From positions 1-15,112 of the forward strand of contig JARXAV010000011.1 in the NCBI GenBank assembly GCA_029865665.1: a DNA stretch of 15,112 bases. The letters run 5' to 3'. Position 1 is the first letter of the stretch, and the number at the start of each line of letters is the position of its first letter. This document shows, one piece after another, positions 7,781-14,818 of this stretch. The notes beneath the pieces are model-generated. The model saw nothing but the letters and a program-made list of their open reading frames with translations, made no database searches and was not told where the DNA came from. The position numbers and the translations under genes were made by a program. Source of the DNA: Flectobacillus sp. GTDB taxonomy: Bacteria > Bacteroidota > Bacteroidia > Cytophagales > Spirosomataceae.

Positions 7781-8839
7781 ATGTCAAAAAAGAAAATGAA
7801 GTATTTAGTCGGTTTGTTACTGTTCTTGTGCTGTTTAGGAATCTGGCAGTGCAAAAACATTAGCTATTTTAGTCAACAAGCTAAGGGAGGGCTTAATGTT
7901 GCGTTCAATACTCGCCCTTTAGATAAAGTATTAAAAGATCCCAACATACCTGATTCCCTCAAAAAGCGAATTTTGTTTATTGGTGAAATTCGTAAATACG
8001 CTATTGATTCGCTTGGGTTACAAGATAATAAGGAGGTATATCAAACCTTGTACGACCAAAAGGGAAAACCACTTGTGTATTTATTGACTGTTGCAGAAGC
8101 GTATCAACTAAAAGGGGTATCTTTTCATTTTCCGATTATTGGCACATTTGCATACAAAGGTTTCTTTGACTCAACAATGATTCATCAAGAAGAACTTCAA
8201 TGGAAATTAAAAGGTTATGATACTGATATAGGTGAAGGCATTGCATATTCAACATTGGGTTGGCTACCAGAACCCATTCTATCCAATATGCTGTATTATT
8301 CGGATGGTAAATTAGCCAGTTTAATCATCCATGAAATGGTACATGGAACAATCTTTATTAAAAATGACCATGAAACGAGTGAAAATTTGGCTAATTTCAT
8401 TGGAGATTATGGAGCTAAACGTTTTTTAGCCTTCAAATATGGCAGTGAATCGAAAGAATACAAGAGATTTGTTCAAGCAAAATTGATTAGAAAAGCCCTT
8501 GTAAAGCATTTAAATAGAGGTTCGCTAAAATTAGATAGCCTTTACCGTAGCTTTTCTCAAAATTTAACGTCTAAAGATAAGGATTCAGCTAAATATGCGT
8601 TAATTGAACAAATTGTTCTGAATAAGGACACTATTTTAGCTAGATTCAATCAAGATAAGCCCTTTGTAAAAAGAACCAATATTGCCCAAAAAGATTTACC
8701 AAACAATGCTTATTTCATTGGTTTTAAAACCTATAATTCTAAGCAAAACGAGTTTGAAAGGCTATTTGATGATGCTTACAAAGGTAACTATGAGCTATTT
8801 TTGGTAGGAATGAAACATAAATTTAACAAAGAAAAATAA
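7781..8839 (+). CDS. Putative zinc-dependent aminopeptidase (PF10023/COG4324 family), probable lipoprotein
   Basis: Starting at the ATG at 7781, the product is 352 residues. It opens with a Lys-rich N-terminus and a hydrophobic segment (about 8-22) ending at Cys24, followed by an ISYFSQQAKGGL stretch that resembles the YYxQAxxG motif just after the lipid-anchored cysteine in this family. The zinc-binding HEMVH is at 184-188, with a downstream glutamate in SENLANFIGDYG (Glu201) as likely third ligand. PIIGTFAYKGFFD and GWLPEPILSNMLYY upstream of HExxH are also family hallmarks. The role as an aminopeptidase is predicted by family only. The residue before Cys24 is Gln, a poor lipobox, so the anchor could instead be an uncleaved helix. 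A TTG at 7739 would add 14 residues in front; the ATG is preferred because it directly precedes a normal signal sequence. It is followed 19 nt later by the DUF3108 gene, so the two are probably cotranscribed. Confidence 0.82.
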   Translation: MSKKKMKYLVGLLLFLCCLGIWQCKNISYFSQQAKGGLNVAFNTRPLDKVLKDPNIPDSLKKRILFIGEIRKYAIDSLGLQDNKEVYQTLYDQKGKPLVYLLTVAEAYQLKGVSFHFPIIGTFAYKGFFDSTMIHQEELQWKLKGYDTDIGEGIAYSTLGWLPEPILSNMLYYSDGKLASLIIHEMVHGTIFIKNDHETSENLANFIGDYGAKRFLAFKYGSESKEYKRFVQAKLIRKALVKHLNRGSLKLDSLYRSFSQNLTSKDKDSAKYALIEQIVLNKDTILARFNQDKPFVKRTNIAQKDLPNNAYFIGFKTYNSKQNEFERLFDDAYKGNYELFLVGMKHKFNKEK

Positions 8840-8858
8840 GTTAAAATAAAACATTAGC

Positions 8859-9656
8859 ATGAAAAAAGTAATTGTTGCACTCGCATTTTTACTATCAGGA
8901 ATGAGCTTTAAATCTTCATTTGATACAAGCAATATCAAAGAAAACATGAGCTTTACCACAGGAGAACACATTGAATATCGTGTTCACTATGGCTTTGTAA
9001 ATGCTGCTGAAGCGTACGTGGATGTGGACGATAAATTGCAAAATGCCAATGGCAAACCATGCTATAAAGTGGTGGTAGCTGGACGTACAACGGGGGTTAC
9101 TGATTGGGTTACGAGAGTACGAGACACATGGGTTTCTTACATAGATGCAGAAGTTGTTCGTCCTCAAATTTTTTACATGAAAAAACAAGAAGGTGGATAC
9201 AAGACGGAAGACAAGGTGATTTTTAATCATGACAACAATACAGCAAAATCGGTTGAATTGGATGATGACCACGAGAAGAAAATATTCAATGTGCCTGATA
9301 ATGTACAGGATATTGTTAGTGGATATTATTATTTAAGAACAATCAATTTTGCCAAAATGAAGGTAGGAGAAAGTGTTCCCGTAGTCTTCTTTTTCGATAA
9401 TGAAATCTACAATATGCGTATGCGATTAAAAGGAAAAGAGATTATTCAGACAAAATTTGGTAGAATAAATACCTTTAAAATCACACCAATGTTGCCAAAA
9501 AACAATTTCTTTACCGAAGAAGAATCCGTAACGATGTGGGTTACGGACGATACTAATAAAATTCCAGTAAAGGCTCAGATTGAATTAAAAATTGGTTCTA
9601 TCGCTTTAGACTTGAAAAAATATTCAGGACTAAAAAATGATTTAAAGTTCTTTTAA
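8859..9656 (+). CDS. DUF3108 domain-containing exported protein
   Basis: This 265-residue protein has a short signal peptide (MKK, hydrophobic core to about residue 14, likely cleavage near SGMSF/KSS) and a single DUF3108 domain (PF11306) over most of the rest. Family-typical features are the early GEHIEYRVHYGFVNAAEA segment (about 35-52), the DTWVSYID and RPQIFYMKKQEGGY strands, the DIVSGYYYLR helix, and the late FGRINTFKITPML and MWVTDDTNKIPVKAQIELKIGSI strands. The fold is an all-beta periplasmic module; members are often encoded near envelope or lipid-related genes, but no biochemical role is established. It begins 19 nt after the aminopeptidase gene with an A/T-rich leader and ends at a hairpin terminator, so it is the last gene of a two-gene unit. 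Confidence 0.85.
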   Translation: MKKVIVALAFLLSGMSFKSSFDTSNIKENMSFTTGEHIEYRVHYGFVNAAEAYVDVDDKLQNANGKPCYKVVVAGRTTGVTDWVTRVRDTWVSYIDAEVVRPQIFYMKKQEGGYKTEDKVIFNHDNNTAKSVELDDDHEKKIFNVPDNVQDIVSGYYYLRTINFAKMKVGESVPVVFFFDNEIYNMRMRLKGKEIIQTKFGRINTFKITPMLPKNNFFTEEESVTMWVTDDTNKIPVKAQIELKIGSIALDLKKYSGLKNDLKFF

Positions 9657-9660
9657 GCAT

Positions 9661-9700
9661 AAAAAAAGGAGACCCTCCGCCAAGGGTCATCCTTCTTAAT
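9661..9700. terminator. Hairpin terminator between convergent DUF3108 and Rieske genes
   Basis: GACCCT (9671-9676) pairs with AGGGTC (9683-9688). The stem extends through AAGGA (9666-9670) with TCCTT (9690-9694) around one bulged base. The seven A residues at 9661-9667 become a U-tract on the minus strand, making it a strong terminator for the Rieske/sigma operon. The plus-strand tail (CTTCTTAATTT) is weaker but probably serves the DUF3108 gene. Confidence 0.75.
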
Positions 9701-9741
9701 TTACCTAAAGATTATAAAATATTGATAATTATATAAAGTAG

Positions 9742-10221
9742 TTAGGCAGTAATCTGTAACTTGTTACCATCTGCAGATAACGCTGTTTTATAAACTTTAA
9801 GTCCCGAAGCCGCAGGTCCTGTTTTGACAGAACCATCTACATTAAATTGAGAGCCATGGCTTGAACAGTACATATCGTTACTAGCACTACGATAGCTAAC
9901 GGTTGTTCCTGCGTGGGTACATCCCTTTGATAGTGCTACGTATGTTCCGTTGGCGTTCGCAATAATTATATCATCTTTATAAACAAAACCACCCGCTGTT
10001 TTTAGTCCCTTATAATCTGCCGAGGTAAGATCTAGGATAAAATCTATGCTTGTATTGGTATTCGTGTTGGTATTGTTATTACCTGTAGTTGTACTTGGTG
10101 TTGGGTCTGAGCTACTTTTACAAGCCGACACTCCACCTAAGCAATAAAATGCCATCAATGCAGCCCCTCCTAACCCTAAGTCTTTTAAAAACTGTCCTCT
10201 TGAAATTTGTTCATTTTTCAT
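9742..10221 (-). CDS. Rieske-type [2Fe-2S] lipoprotein
   Basis: Starting at the ATG at 10221 the protein has 159 residues. It begins with SRGQFLKDLG (7-16), a Tat-like motif with only one arginine, then a hydrophobic segment ending in a textbook lipobox VSAC with Cys34 as lipidated residue. A Ser/Thr/Asn-rich linker (about 35-58, including NNNTNTNTNT) follows, then a Rieske domain. The cluster ligands are visible as CTH (Cys101, His103) and CSSH (Cys119, His122). The two extra cysteines that form the disulfide in high-potential bc1-type Rieske proteins are missing (CTHAG and CSSHG), which suggests a lower-potential, ferredoxin-like centre. It lies 36 nt after the anti-sigma/barrel gene with no terminator between them, so it is probably the last gene of the sigma operon. 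A TTG at 10230 in frame is a less likely start. The partner enzyme is unknown. Confidence 0.88.
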   Translation of the reverse strand: MKNEQISRGQFLKDLGLGGAALMAFYCLGGVSACKSSSDPTPSTTTGNNNTNTNTNTSIDFILDLTSADYKGLKTAGGFVYKDDIIIANANGTYVALSKGCTHAGTTVSYRSASNDMYCSSHGSQFNVDGSVKTGPAASGLKVYKTALSADGNKLQITA

Positions 10222-10257
10222 AATGCTCAATGTTTTTTAGAATTATTCAAACACTTA

Positions 10258-11601
10258 TTACTTAAATCTATATTTGATGGATACAAAACTACCCAGGGTA
10301 AATAAATTAACTTTGCTCCAACCTATTGACGAAATTGGCACTCGTGCAAATGGTTCTGCCTGCCATGTTAAACGATTGGTAATACGAGCTTCATAGCCAA
10401 TTGAAAAATTTAAGTTACTTATTAAAAAAGGGCCAGACGTTCCAATCCAAGAGTCATGAGTTCCTGCTATTTTAATATCATAGGTATAGTAATAGGCCTC
10501 TTTCAGCATTACATAACTCGTTAAACCCGTAGTCACAAATACTCTTTTCTCAGGATGTTGCGTTATATCATATCGAATATTCAGAGGAATATCAAGCATA
10601 TCGCAGACGGCATCGACACGCTGAGGCATCACTCCTACATTCCACTTCAAAGGAATTTCATATTGATCACCATACGCATCATAAACCTTTTTTGAACGGA
10701 TGACTCCCGTTTGAACACTCCACCTTGATGAAAAGCGATATTCTAATTGAACAGCATAATTAGTACCAATTTTTTCAATGCGATTAGTTGCAATCGTTGT
10801 GAAATCTGGAGAGAAATACAGCCCTACTATAAGTCCACGTTTCATAAAAGGACTTTTAGAAAGAAGCTTATTTTCAACCTTTTGAGCTGAATATAAGGAA
10901 CTAACGTTAACTTTTGGCAAAGCGATTATCAAACTAGTATCAAGGAATTTGGCACTCAATAATGACCTATTATCCGTATGGGCTAGAATAGCGTTTAACG
11001 TGTCACGAATTGGCATCTCTACATTTGTATGCTCGTCAGCATGATCTGAGCGATGTACCGTTGATTGATTCAATAACGCTTTCTCCTCCTTTGTTACCAC
11101 GCCCTCTGCATCCTGATTCGACTTCGACAGCCTATTCAATTCTTGCCCATCGTTAACAACTTTGGGAATTCCTATCTTCTGTTTATTTGAATTACTTTTT
11201 TGCAGAATACCTTCACTTTTCGCAGCATCTTCAACACGAATAAAATCTGATGCACGACGATCCACTGCTATTCCTTTTACCTGCTTTTGGACAATACGAA
11301 TAGAACCTTGCTTCTGGATAATTTGTTTCTGAGTTTGAGCTTTAATTTTAGCTACTGTCTCTTGCTGTGTTGATTGATGAATAAACCAATAAGTTGCTCC
11401 TACAAATAGTAATAATAAAAGAGATAGAAGGATTCGTGGATTTTTCCAAAACTGCTCCGAAGGCATAGGCGTATTGGCCAGCAGCATAGCATCAAGCTTT
11501 TGCCATGCTTCTGGCTCAAAATCAACAGAAAGACCTTCAGACATACTTTTAAAAAGTTCGTCTAGTTCTTCGTCTGATATGTGATTTTTACGATTATCCA
11601 T
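10258..11601 (-). CDS. Anti-sigma-like protein fused to a C-terminal outer-membrane beta-barrel (dual membrane-spanning, Dma-like)
   Basis: The 447 residues read as four parts. A cytoplasmic head (1-55) rich in acidic and helical residues (SDEELDELFKSMSEG, then FEPEAWQKLDAML) resembles short anti-sigma domains. One membrane helix spans about 57-76. A polar, Lys/Gln-rich linker runs from about 77 to 253 with no predicted fold. A C-terminal segment (about 254-447) has alternating strands (RGLIVGLYFSPDF, YAVQLEYRFSSRWSVQTGVI, LDIPLNIRYDI, LNFSIGYEARITNRLTWQAEPFARVPI) and ends SFVSIKYRFK, like a small outer-membrane barrel with an aromatic beta-signal. A stretched linker of about 175 residues can cross the periplasm, so one chain could sit in both membranes. 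The gene begins 34 nt after the ECF sigma gene, with a GAGG sequence 8 nt before its ATG, as expected for a cognate anti-sigma factor. The sigma-binding role is inferred from position and architecture. Confidence 0.8.
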   Translation of the reverse strand: MDNRKNHISDEELDELFKSMSEGLSVDFEPEAWQKLDAMLLANTPMPSEQFWKNPRILLSLLLLLFVGATYWFIHQSTQQETVAKIKAQTQKQIIQKQGSIRIVQKQVKGIAVDRRASDFIRVEDAAKSEGILQKSNSNKQKIGIPKVVNDGQELNRLSKSNQDAEGVVTKEEKALLNQSTVHRSDHADEHTNVEMPIRDTLNAILAHTDNRSLLSAKFLDTSLIIALPKVNVSSLYSAQKVENKLLSKSPFMKRGLIVGLYFSPDFTTIATNRIEKIGTNYAVQLEYRFSSRWSVQTGVIRSKKVYDAYGDQYEIPLKWNVGVMPQRVDAVCDMLDIPLNIRYDITQHPEKRVFVTTGLTSYVMLKEAYYYTYDIKIAGTHDSWIGTSGPFLISNLNFSIGYEARITNRLTWQAEPFARVPISSIGWSKVNLFTLGSFVSIKYRFK

Positions 11602-11635
11602 CTATTTTACCTCAACCAAAATGGGTGTATTATAC

Positions 11636-12217
11636 TTATATTTTATGCACGGGTCTCCCTTTAAACTCAACCGTTTTATCCTGAATCATATTTCGAAGAC
11701 TTTCACGAGCACGAGATAAATTTGACTTTGATCCCCCTATCGTTATCTCCAATCGTTCAGCTATTTCTTCGTGAGAATACCCTTCTATGACAAACAAATT
11801 AAACACCATACGATATGCAGGTGAAAGTTGCTGAACCATTTTCAATAAAGCTTCATGGTTTAAGTCATCAATAGGAGAAGCGTAAGGAGATTCTATAGAG
11901 AAGGCCTCTGATATATCTTCGTGAAAAGAATATTTGTGGTTTGAGCGATAATAATCAAGTGCCGTATTAATAATAATTTTACGTAACCAAACCTTAAACG
12001 GGTATTTGGGATTATACTGCTCGCCTTTTGTAAATACCTTCATAAAACCATCGTTAACTATTTCGAGGGCTTCTTCTTTATGTTGGGCATAACGCAAACA
12101 GATACTCATAGCATAGCCATAATGGCTCCGATAGAGCATTTCTTGGCTCTGCCGATTTCCACGAAGGCTTTCCTGTAATAATTGTTCAGGATTATTTATG
12201 AGTTGTTTATTTCCCAT
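11636..12217 (-). CDS. ECF-family RNA polymerase sigma-70 factor
   Basis: This 193-residue protein contains only sigma regions 2 and 4, the minimal ECF layout. Region 2 (about 27-93) includes EEALEIVNDGFMKVF and FKVWLRKIIINTALDYYR, which bind core polymerase and the -10 element. Region 4 (about 123-177) includes LSPAYRMVFNLFVIEGYSHEEIAERL and a recognition helix around GGSKSNLSRARESLR, which contacts the -35 element. The linker of about 30 residues carries an acidic, Ser-rich stretch. It is the first gene of a compact operon with the membrane-spanning anti-sigma/barrel gene (34 nt gap) and the Rieske gene, so its activity is probably held at the inner membrane until an envelope signal releases it. 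The ATG at 12217 precedes region 2 by the usual distance. A possible self-recognised promoter lies just upstream. Confidence 0.93.
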   Translation of the reverse strand: MGNKQLINNPEQLLQESLRGNRQSQEMLYRSHYGYAMSICLRYAQHKEEALEIVNDGFMKVFTKGEQYNPKYPFKVWLRKIIINTALDYYRSNHKYSFHEDISEAFSIESPYASPIDDLNHEALLKMVQQLSPAYRMVFNLFVIEGYSHEEIAERLEITIGGSKSNLSRARESLRNMIQDKTVEFKGRPVHKI

Positions 12218-12227
12218 GCAAGACCTA

Positions 12228-12251
12228 TACGCTAACTGAAGGCTAAAGGTT
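12228..12251 (-). promoter_or_regulatory. Candidate ECF-type promoter of the sigma operon (AACC-N16-CGTA)
   Basis: Read on the minus strand, AACC (12251-12248) and CGTA (12231-12228) are separated by exactly 16 bases, the spacing seen in many ECF promoters with AAC -35 and CGT -10 elements. This would place the transcript start only a few bases before the sigma ATG, giving an almost leaderless mRNA. Such a short motif can occur by chance. Confidence 0.25.
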
Positions 12252-12271
12252 GCGTAATTTTTATTTTTTTC

Positions 12272-12312
12272 AAAAAAATAAAAGGTCAGAAAGAATTATC
12301 TCTCTGACCTTT
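12272..12312 (-). terminator. Rho-independent terminator after the DUF937-OmpA gene
   Basis: AAAGGTCAGA (12281-12290) pairs perfectly with TCTGACCTTT (12303-12312) around a 12-nt loop. On the minus strand the stem is followed by a TATTTTTTTG tract (A7 at 12272-12278 on the plus strand). It ends the DUF937-OmpA transcript and isolates the sigma operon as a separate unit. Confidence 0.85.
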
Positions 12313-12324
12313 ATTACTAGGTAG

Positions 12325-12373
12325 TCGTAAGTTTAAAAGTTTAAGGCTCAAAAATGCCAACGAGTACTTACGA
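12325..12373. repeat. Inverted repeat in the 3' leader between the DUF937-OmpA stop and its terminator
   Basis: TCGTAAGT (12325-12332) and ACTTACGA (12366-12373) are perfect inverted copies 33 nt apart, with a small GGC/GCC pairing inside. They lie between the stop codon and the terminator, so the mRNA 3' end may fold into two stacked hairpins. Confidence 0.4.
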
Positions 12374-12385
12374 ATGAACTGACTT

Positions 12386-13705
12386 TTATTTCTCAGTTAC
12401 TCGAATTCCGATACGACGATTCTGGCTTCTACCTTCTTCTGTATCATAGCTTGCTACTGGATGCTGATCACCATAACCTTCAGCAGCTAAACGAGCTTTA
12501 TCAATACCACCTTTTATTAACGCATTCATCACTACATTCGCTCTATCTGCCGATAATTTCATATTCGCTTTTGCATCTCCTTTATTGTCGGTATAACCTC
12601 CAATTTTGATTTTAACAGACGGAAAAGCATTTAAAATCGCAATTGTTTTCTCTACTTGCTCCATTGACGCTGGTTTCAAGGTTGTTTTTCCTGTGTCAAA
12701 CAACAAACGATCAAAATTAAACCACAAGGTTTTATCAACAGCTTTGTCTTTATCTTGAATGAATTTTACGATTTGATCTTCCAATGAACCTTCTGGTACT
12801 TCAATTTCAGACCCATTTGGTAATTTCAACTTAAACATCTTTTTCACGGCATCAACTGCTGTTCCTGCTGCTGAAGCAACACCAGAAGCTGCTCCTTCTA
12901 CTGCATTGGCTGCTGAATCAACTGCTCCCATTGCTCCGTTAACCGTTGAGCCAGCTAGGTTAGCAGTAGAATCGATTGTAGCCATAGCATCGTCTTTTAC
13001 CTTATTACCGCAGCCCTTCATCATATATAAAGCAAAACCAATTATACCTAAGCCAATCAACACGGGTAATAACCATTTCGGCAAACCACCACCCGAATTG
13101 TTTCCATTCTCATTTCCACCAAAACCTGAGCTAAGGTTTGAAAATCCTCCTGCAAGCGAACCTAATCCTAATGAACCGCCTAACAAGGTACCTAAACCAG
13201 CAGGTAAAGCGGAAAGGATACTTTCTTTTTGAGAAGCTAATAACGATGTTAAACCCGATGCAGTTAAACCTCCATGGGCTGTAGCTTCTTTACCAACAGC
13301 ACCCATAACAATAGGTGCTACTAAATTCATTAATGACGTTACCGAGCTAGATTTGACTCCAGAAACAGTTGAAATTGCGGAGGCGATTGCTCCACCTTTC
13401 GTTCCGAATAAAGAAGAGATAATACCAGAACCAGCTTCTAAGATACCACTAGCTGACTCCTTATTTGACAAGGATTCCGATAGATTTGTCAATAAACGTC
13501 CATCATGACCACCATTTTGCAACAAAGTCACTAATTGCCCAGCACCAATAGGTTCTGATGTCTTAGTTGCTAATCCTCCTAAAACAACAGGAAGTACACT
13601 TTTTAAAGCCTTACCTGTTTTTTCGTTATCCTCCCCAATCAATTTGGATACTTGTGAAATTAACTCAGGAGTCAAATAGTTCTTAATTACGTCTAATAAA
13701 TTCAT
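12386..13705 (-). CDS. DUF937 domain protein with a central membrane helix and C-terminal OmpA domain
   Basis: The 439-residue protein begins with a DUF937-type region (about 1-175; LPVVLGGLATK at 38-48 and SLMNLVAPIVMGAVGK at 124-139) without a signal peptide. Gly/Ser-rich stretches (about 175-207) lead to LPKW and one membrane helix (211-229). An Ala/Gly/Ser-rich, probably helical spacer (about 236-287) follows, then a short basic segment and an OmpA-like peptidoglycan-binding domain (about 327-437). The key OmpA residues are present: Asp373 in GYTDNKGD and Arg388 in LSADRANVV, 15 apart as in E. coli OmpA. The expected topology is a DUF937 head in the cytoplasm, an inner-membrane anchor and peptidoglycan binding in the periplasm, so it may tie the cytoplasmic face to the cell wall. 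DUF937 function is not established. It has its own terminator and a 162-bp leader, so it is probably transcribed alone. Confidence 0.9.
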   Translation of the reverse strand: MNLLDVIKNYLTPELISQVSKLIGEDNEKTGKALKSVLPVVLGGLATKTSEPIGAGQLVTLLQNGGHDGRLLTNLSESLSNKESASGILEAGSGIISSLFGTKGGAIASAISTVSGVKSSSVTSLMNLVAPIVMGAVGKEATAHGGLTASGLTSLLASQKESILSALPAGLGTLLGGSLGLGSLAGGFSNLSSGFGGNENGNNSGGGLPKWLLPVLIGLGIIGFALYMMKGCGNKVKDDAMATIDSTANLAGSTVNGAMGAVDSAANAVEGAASGVASAAGTAVDAVKKMFKLKLPNGSEIEVPEGSLEDQIVKFIQDKDKAVDKTLWFNFDRLLFDTGKTTLKPASMEQVEKTIAILNAFPSVKIKIGGYTDNKGDAKANMKLSADRANVVMNALIKGGIDKARLAAEGYGDQHPVASYDTEEGRSQNRRIGIRVTEK

Positions 13706-13867
13706 AATCAGTATGATTTTGTTTAATGTTAAAATCTTTCAGTCTTCTAAACTAGTTTTCAGACACAAGAAAAAAGATAAAGTCACATTAAATCATTATG
13801 AAATAAAAAATATAATTAGGGGCAAGATTTGCACTTGTACTACGAAAAATTAGGATAGATAACAAAA

Positions 13868-13905
13868 AAAGGGAATTTCACTCTGTATCGAGTGAGATTC
13901 CCTTT
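13868..13905 (-). terminator. Strong rho-independent terminator after the short DUF937 gene
   Basis: A 16-bp stem with one G-U pair (13868-13883 with 13890-13905; loop 13884-13889) contains GGGAAT paired with ATTCCC and CACTC paired with GAGTG. On the minus strand it ends in a T7 tract (plus-strand A residues at 13864-13870). It ends transcription of the 218-residue DUF937 gene, so the DUF937-OmpA gene must have its own promoter in 13706-13867, where I found no exact TAnnTTTG match. Confidence 0.9.
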
Positions 13906-13949
13906 AAAGCAAAAGTACTATAATATGGATACTCTTGACTTAGAAAAGT

Positions 13950-14606
13950 TTAAAATGAGGTGACCCATTTTGGGATCTTCATCTTAATTTCTTCATAAAA
14001 AGAAGAAGCGTTCGTTTCTTTACTTTTTTTCTTACCTTTTTGAAGAACGGATGTATGATTGTTTGGTTCAAGAATCGGTTTCAAAGAATATGCAACGCCT
14101 TGTGGCAAATTCGTTTTCCCAATTTCAAAATGTCCTTCTAGGAGATTTTGGAGGGTACTAACAGTCTCCCCTTTTTGAGTAAGTACTTTCGCAATTACCC
14201 CTAAAAGAATTGGAGAAGCTAAATTCATTAGTGAAATTGCACTGCTAGCTTCTACTGGAAATGCAATAGAAAAGTCGAAAGAAATATTAACATTAATTCG
14301 ATCGCCAAAGAGTAAAAGAAGAGAGTCAGCTCCAGTCTGCTGATACGCTTTTAGTACTTCCATATCTTCAAAAATAGTATCTATATTATTTAAATCTACT
14401 TTTGATAGTGTATGTTCTTTGAGAAAGGAAAGAAGTTCTTCTCCTCCTTCTTGTGTTTTCAGTTTATGCGTTAAACCAAGTAAGATAACAGGAAGCGTTC
14501 CTTCTACAATCTGTTGTACATAATTTAACTCTTCACCTACATATTCTGAGGCGAGGTTAAGAAAGTTAGGTGTAATATAACTTTTTGAAGTCGTATATAG
14601 ATTCAT
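13950..14606 (-). CDS. Short DUF937 paralogue lacking membrane helix and OmpA domain
   Basis: This 218-residue protein is collinear with the first 212 residues of the neighbouring DUF937-OmpA protein. MNLYTTSKSYITPNFL matches MNLLDVIKNYLTPELI, LPVILLGLTHK (38-48) matches LPVVLGGLATK, TGADSLLLLFGD (91-102) matches AGSGIISSLFG, and SLMNLASPILLGVIAK (125-140) matches SLMNLVAPIVMGAVGK. Between these blocks it has diverged strongly, with fewer Gly/Ser and more Leu/Glu. After a basic patch (KGKKKSK, 190-196) it ends IPKWVTSF, at the same place where the larger protein reads LPKW and enters its membrane helix. It therefore looks like a soluble cytoplasmic version made by duplication and loss of the anchor and OmpA parts. 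No remnant of those parts follows; a strong terminator comes 44 nt later. The function is unknown; a partner or regulator of the larger paralogue is possible. Confidence 0.8.
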   Translation of the reverse strand: MNLYTTSKSYITPNFLNLASEYVGEELNYVQQIVEGTLPVILLGLTHKLKTQEGGEELLSFLKEHTLSKVDLNNIDTIFEDMEVLKAYQQTGADSLLLLFGDRINVNISFDFSIAFPVEASSAISLMNLASPILLGVIAKVLTQKGETVSTLQNLLEGHFEIGKTNLPQGVAYSLKPILEPNNHTSVLQKGKKKSKETNASSFYEEIKMKIPKWVTSF

Positions 14607-14722
14607 AATTTTAACTAGATTGTATGGAACAACTGATGTAATATAATTTTAAAGAATATCTTAGTTTTCTGGAAAACATTAATTCTTCACACAAATATGA
14701 CTGATGCTTAGGGCGGAAGTCA

Positions 14723-14730
14723 CAAATTTA
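14723..14730 (-). promoter_or_regulatory. Candidate -7 element upstream of the short DUF937 gene
   Basis: CAAATTTA on the plus strand reads TAAATTTG on the minus strand, an exact TAnnTTTG match, 116 nt upstream of the gene's ATG. No well-spaced TTTG -33 box is visible; a TTG on the minus strand (14758-14760) lies 27 nt away. Confidence 0.35.
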
Positions 14731-14736
14731 AAGTAA

Positions 14737-14768
14737 AGTTAACATAGTTTTATTGAACAATGTTAACT
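14737..14768. repeat. Inverted repeat AGTTAACAT/ATGTTAACT, possible photolyase terminator
   Basis: AGTTAACAT (14737-14745) and ATGTTAACT (14760-14768) are perfect inverted copies with a 14-nt loop; each contains the palindrome GTTAAC. On the minus strand the stem is followed by TTTACTTTAAATTT, so it may act as a weak, A/T-rich terminator for the photolyase gene, or as an operator next to the -7 element of the DUF937 gene. Confidence 0.45.
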
Positions 14769-14818
14769 CTTTTTGATATAAAAATGAATGAAAAAAGAAA
14801 AAATAATATAAAATTAGA

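Noticed and set aside
8916..9272. Minus-strand open frame opposite the DUF3108 gene
   Set aside because: It lies fully antisense to a well-supported gene, and its His/Phe/Ile-rich product has no recognisable domain.
10035..10100. Low-complexity repeat in the Rieske gene as a mobile or CRISPR-like repeat
   Set aside because: It encodes the Thr/Asn linker (NTNTNT) that follows the lipidated cysteine; it is an ordinary lipoprotein spacer.
10222..10230. TTG at 10230 as the start of the Rieske gene
   Set aside because: An ATG three codons downstream gives a typical MKNEQISRGQFLK lipoprotein leader, and ATG is the far more common start.
12906..13232. Plus-strand 108-codon open frame opposite the DUF937-OmpA gene
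   Set aside because: It is the reverse reading of Gly/Ala/Ser-rich codons (Pro/Glu/Lys-rich product) with no leader or homology; it is a shadow of the real gene.
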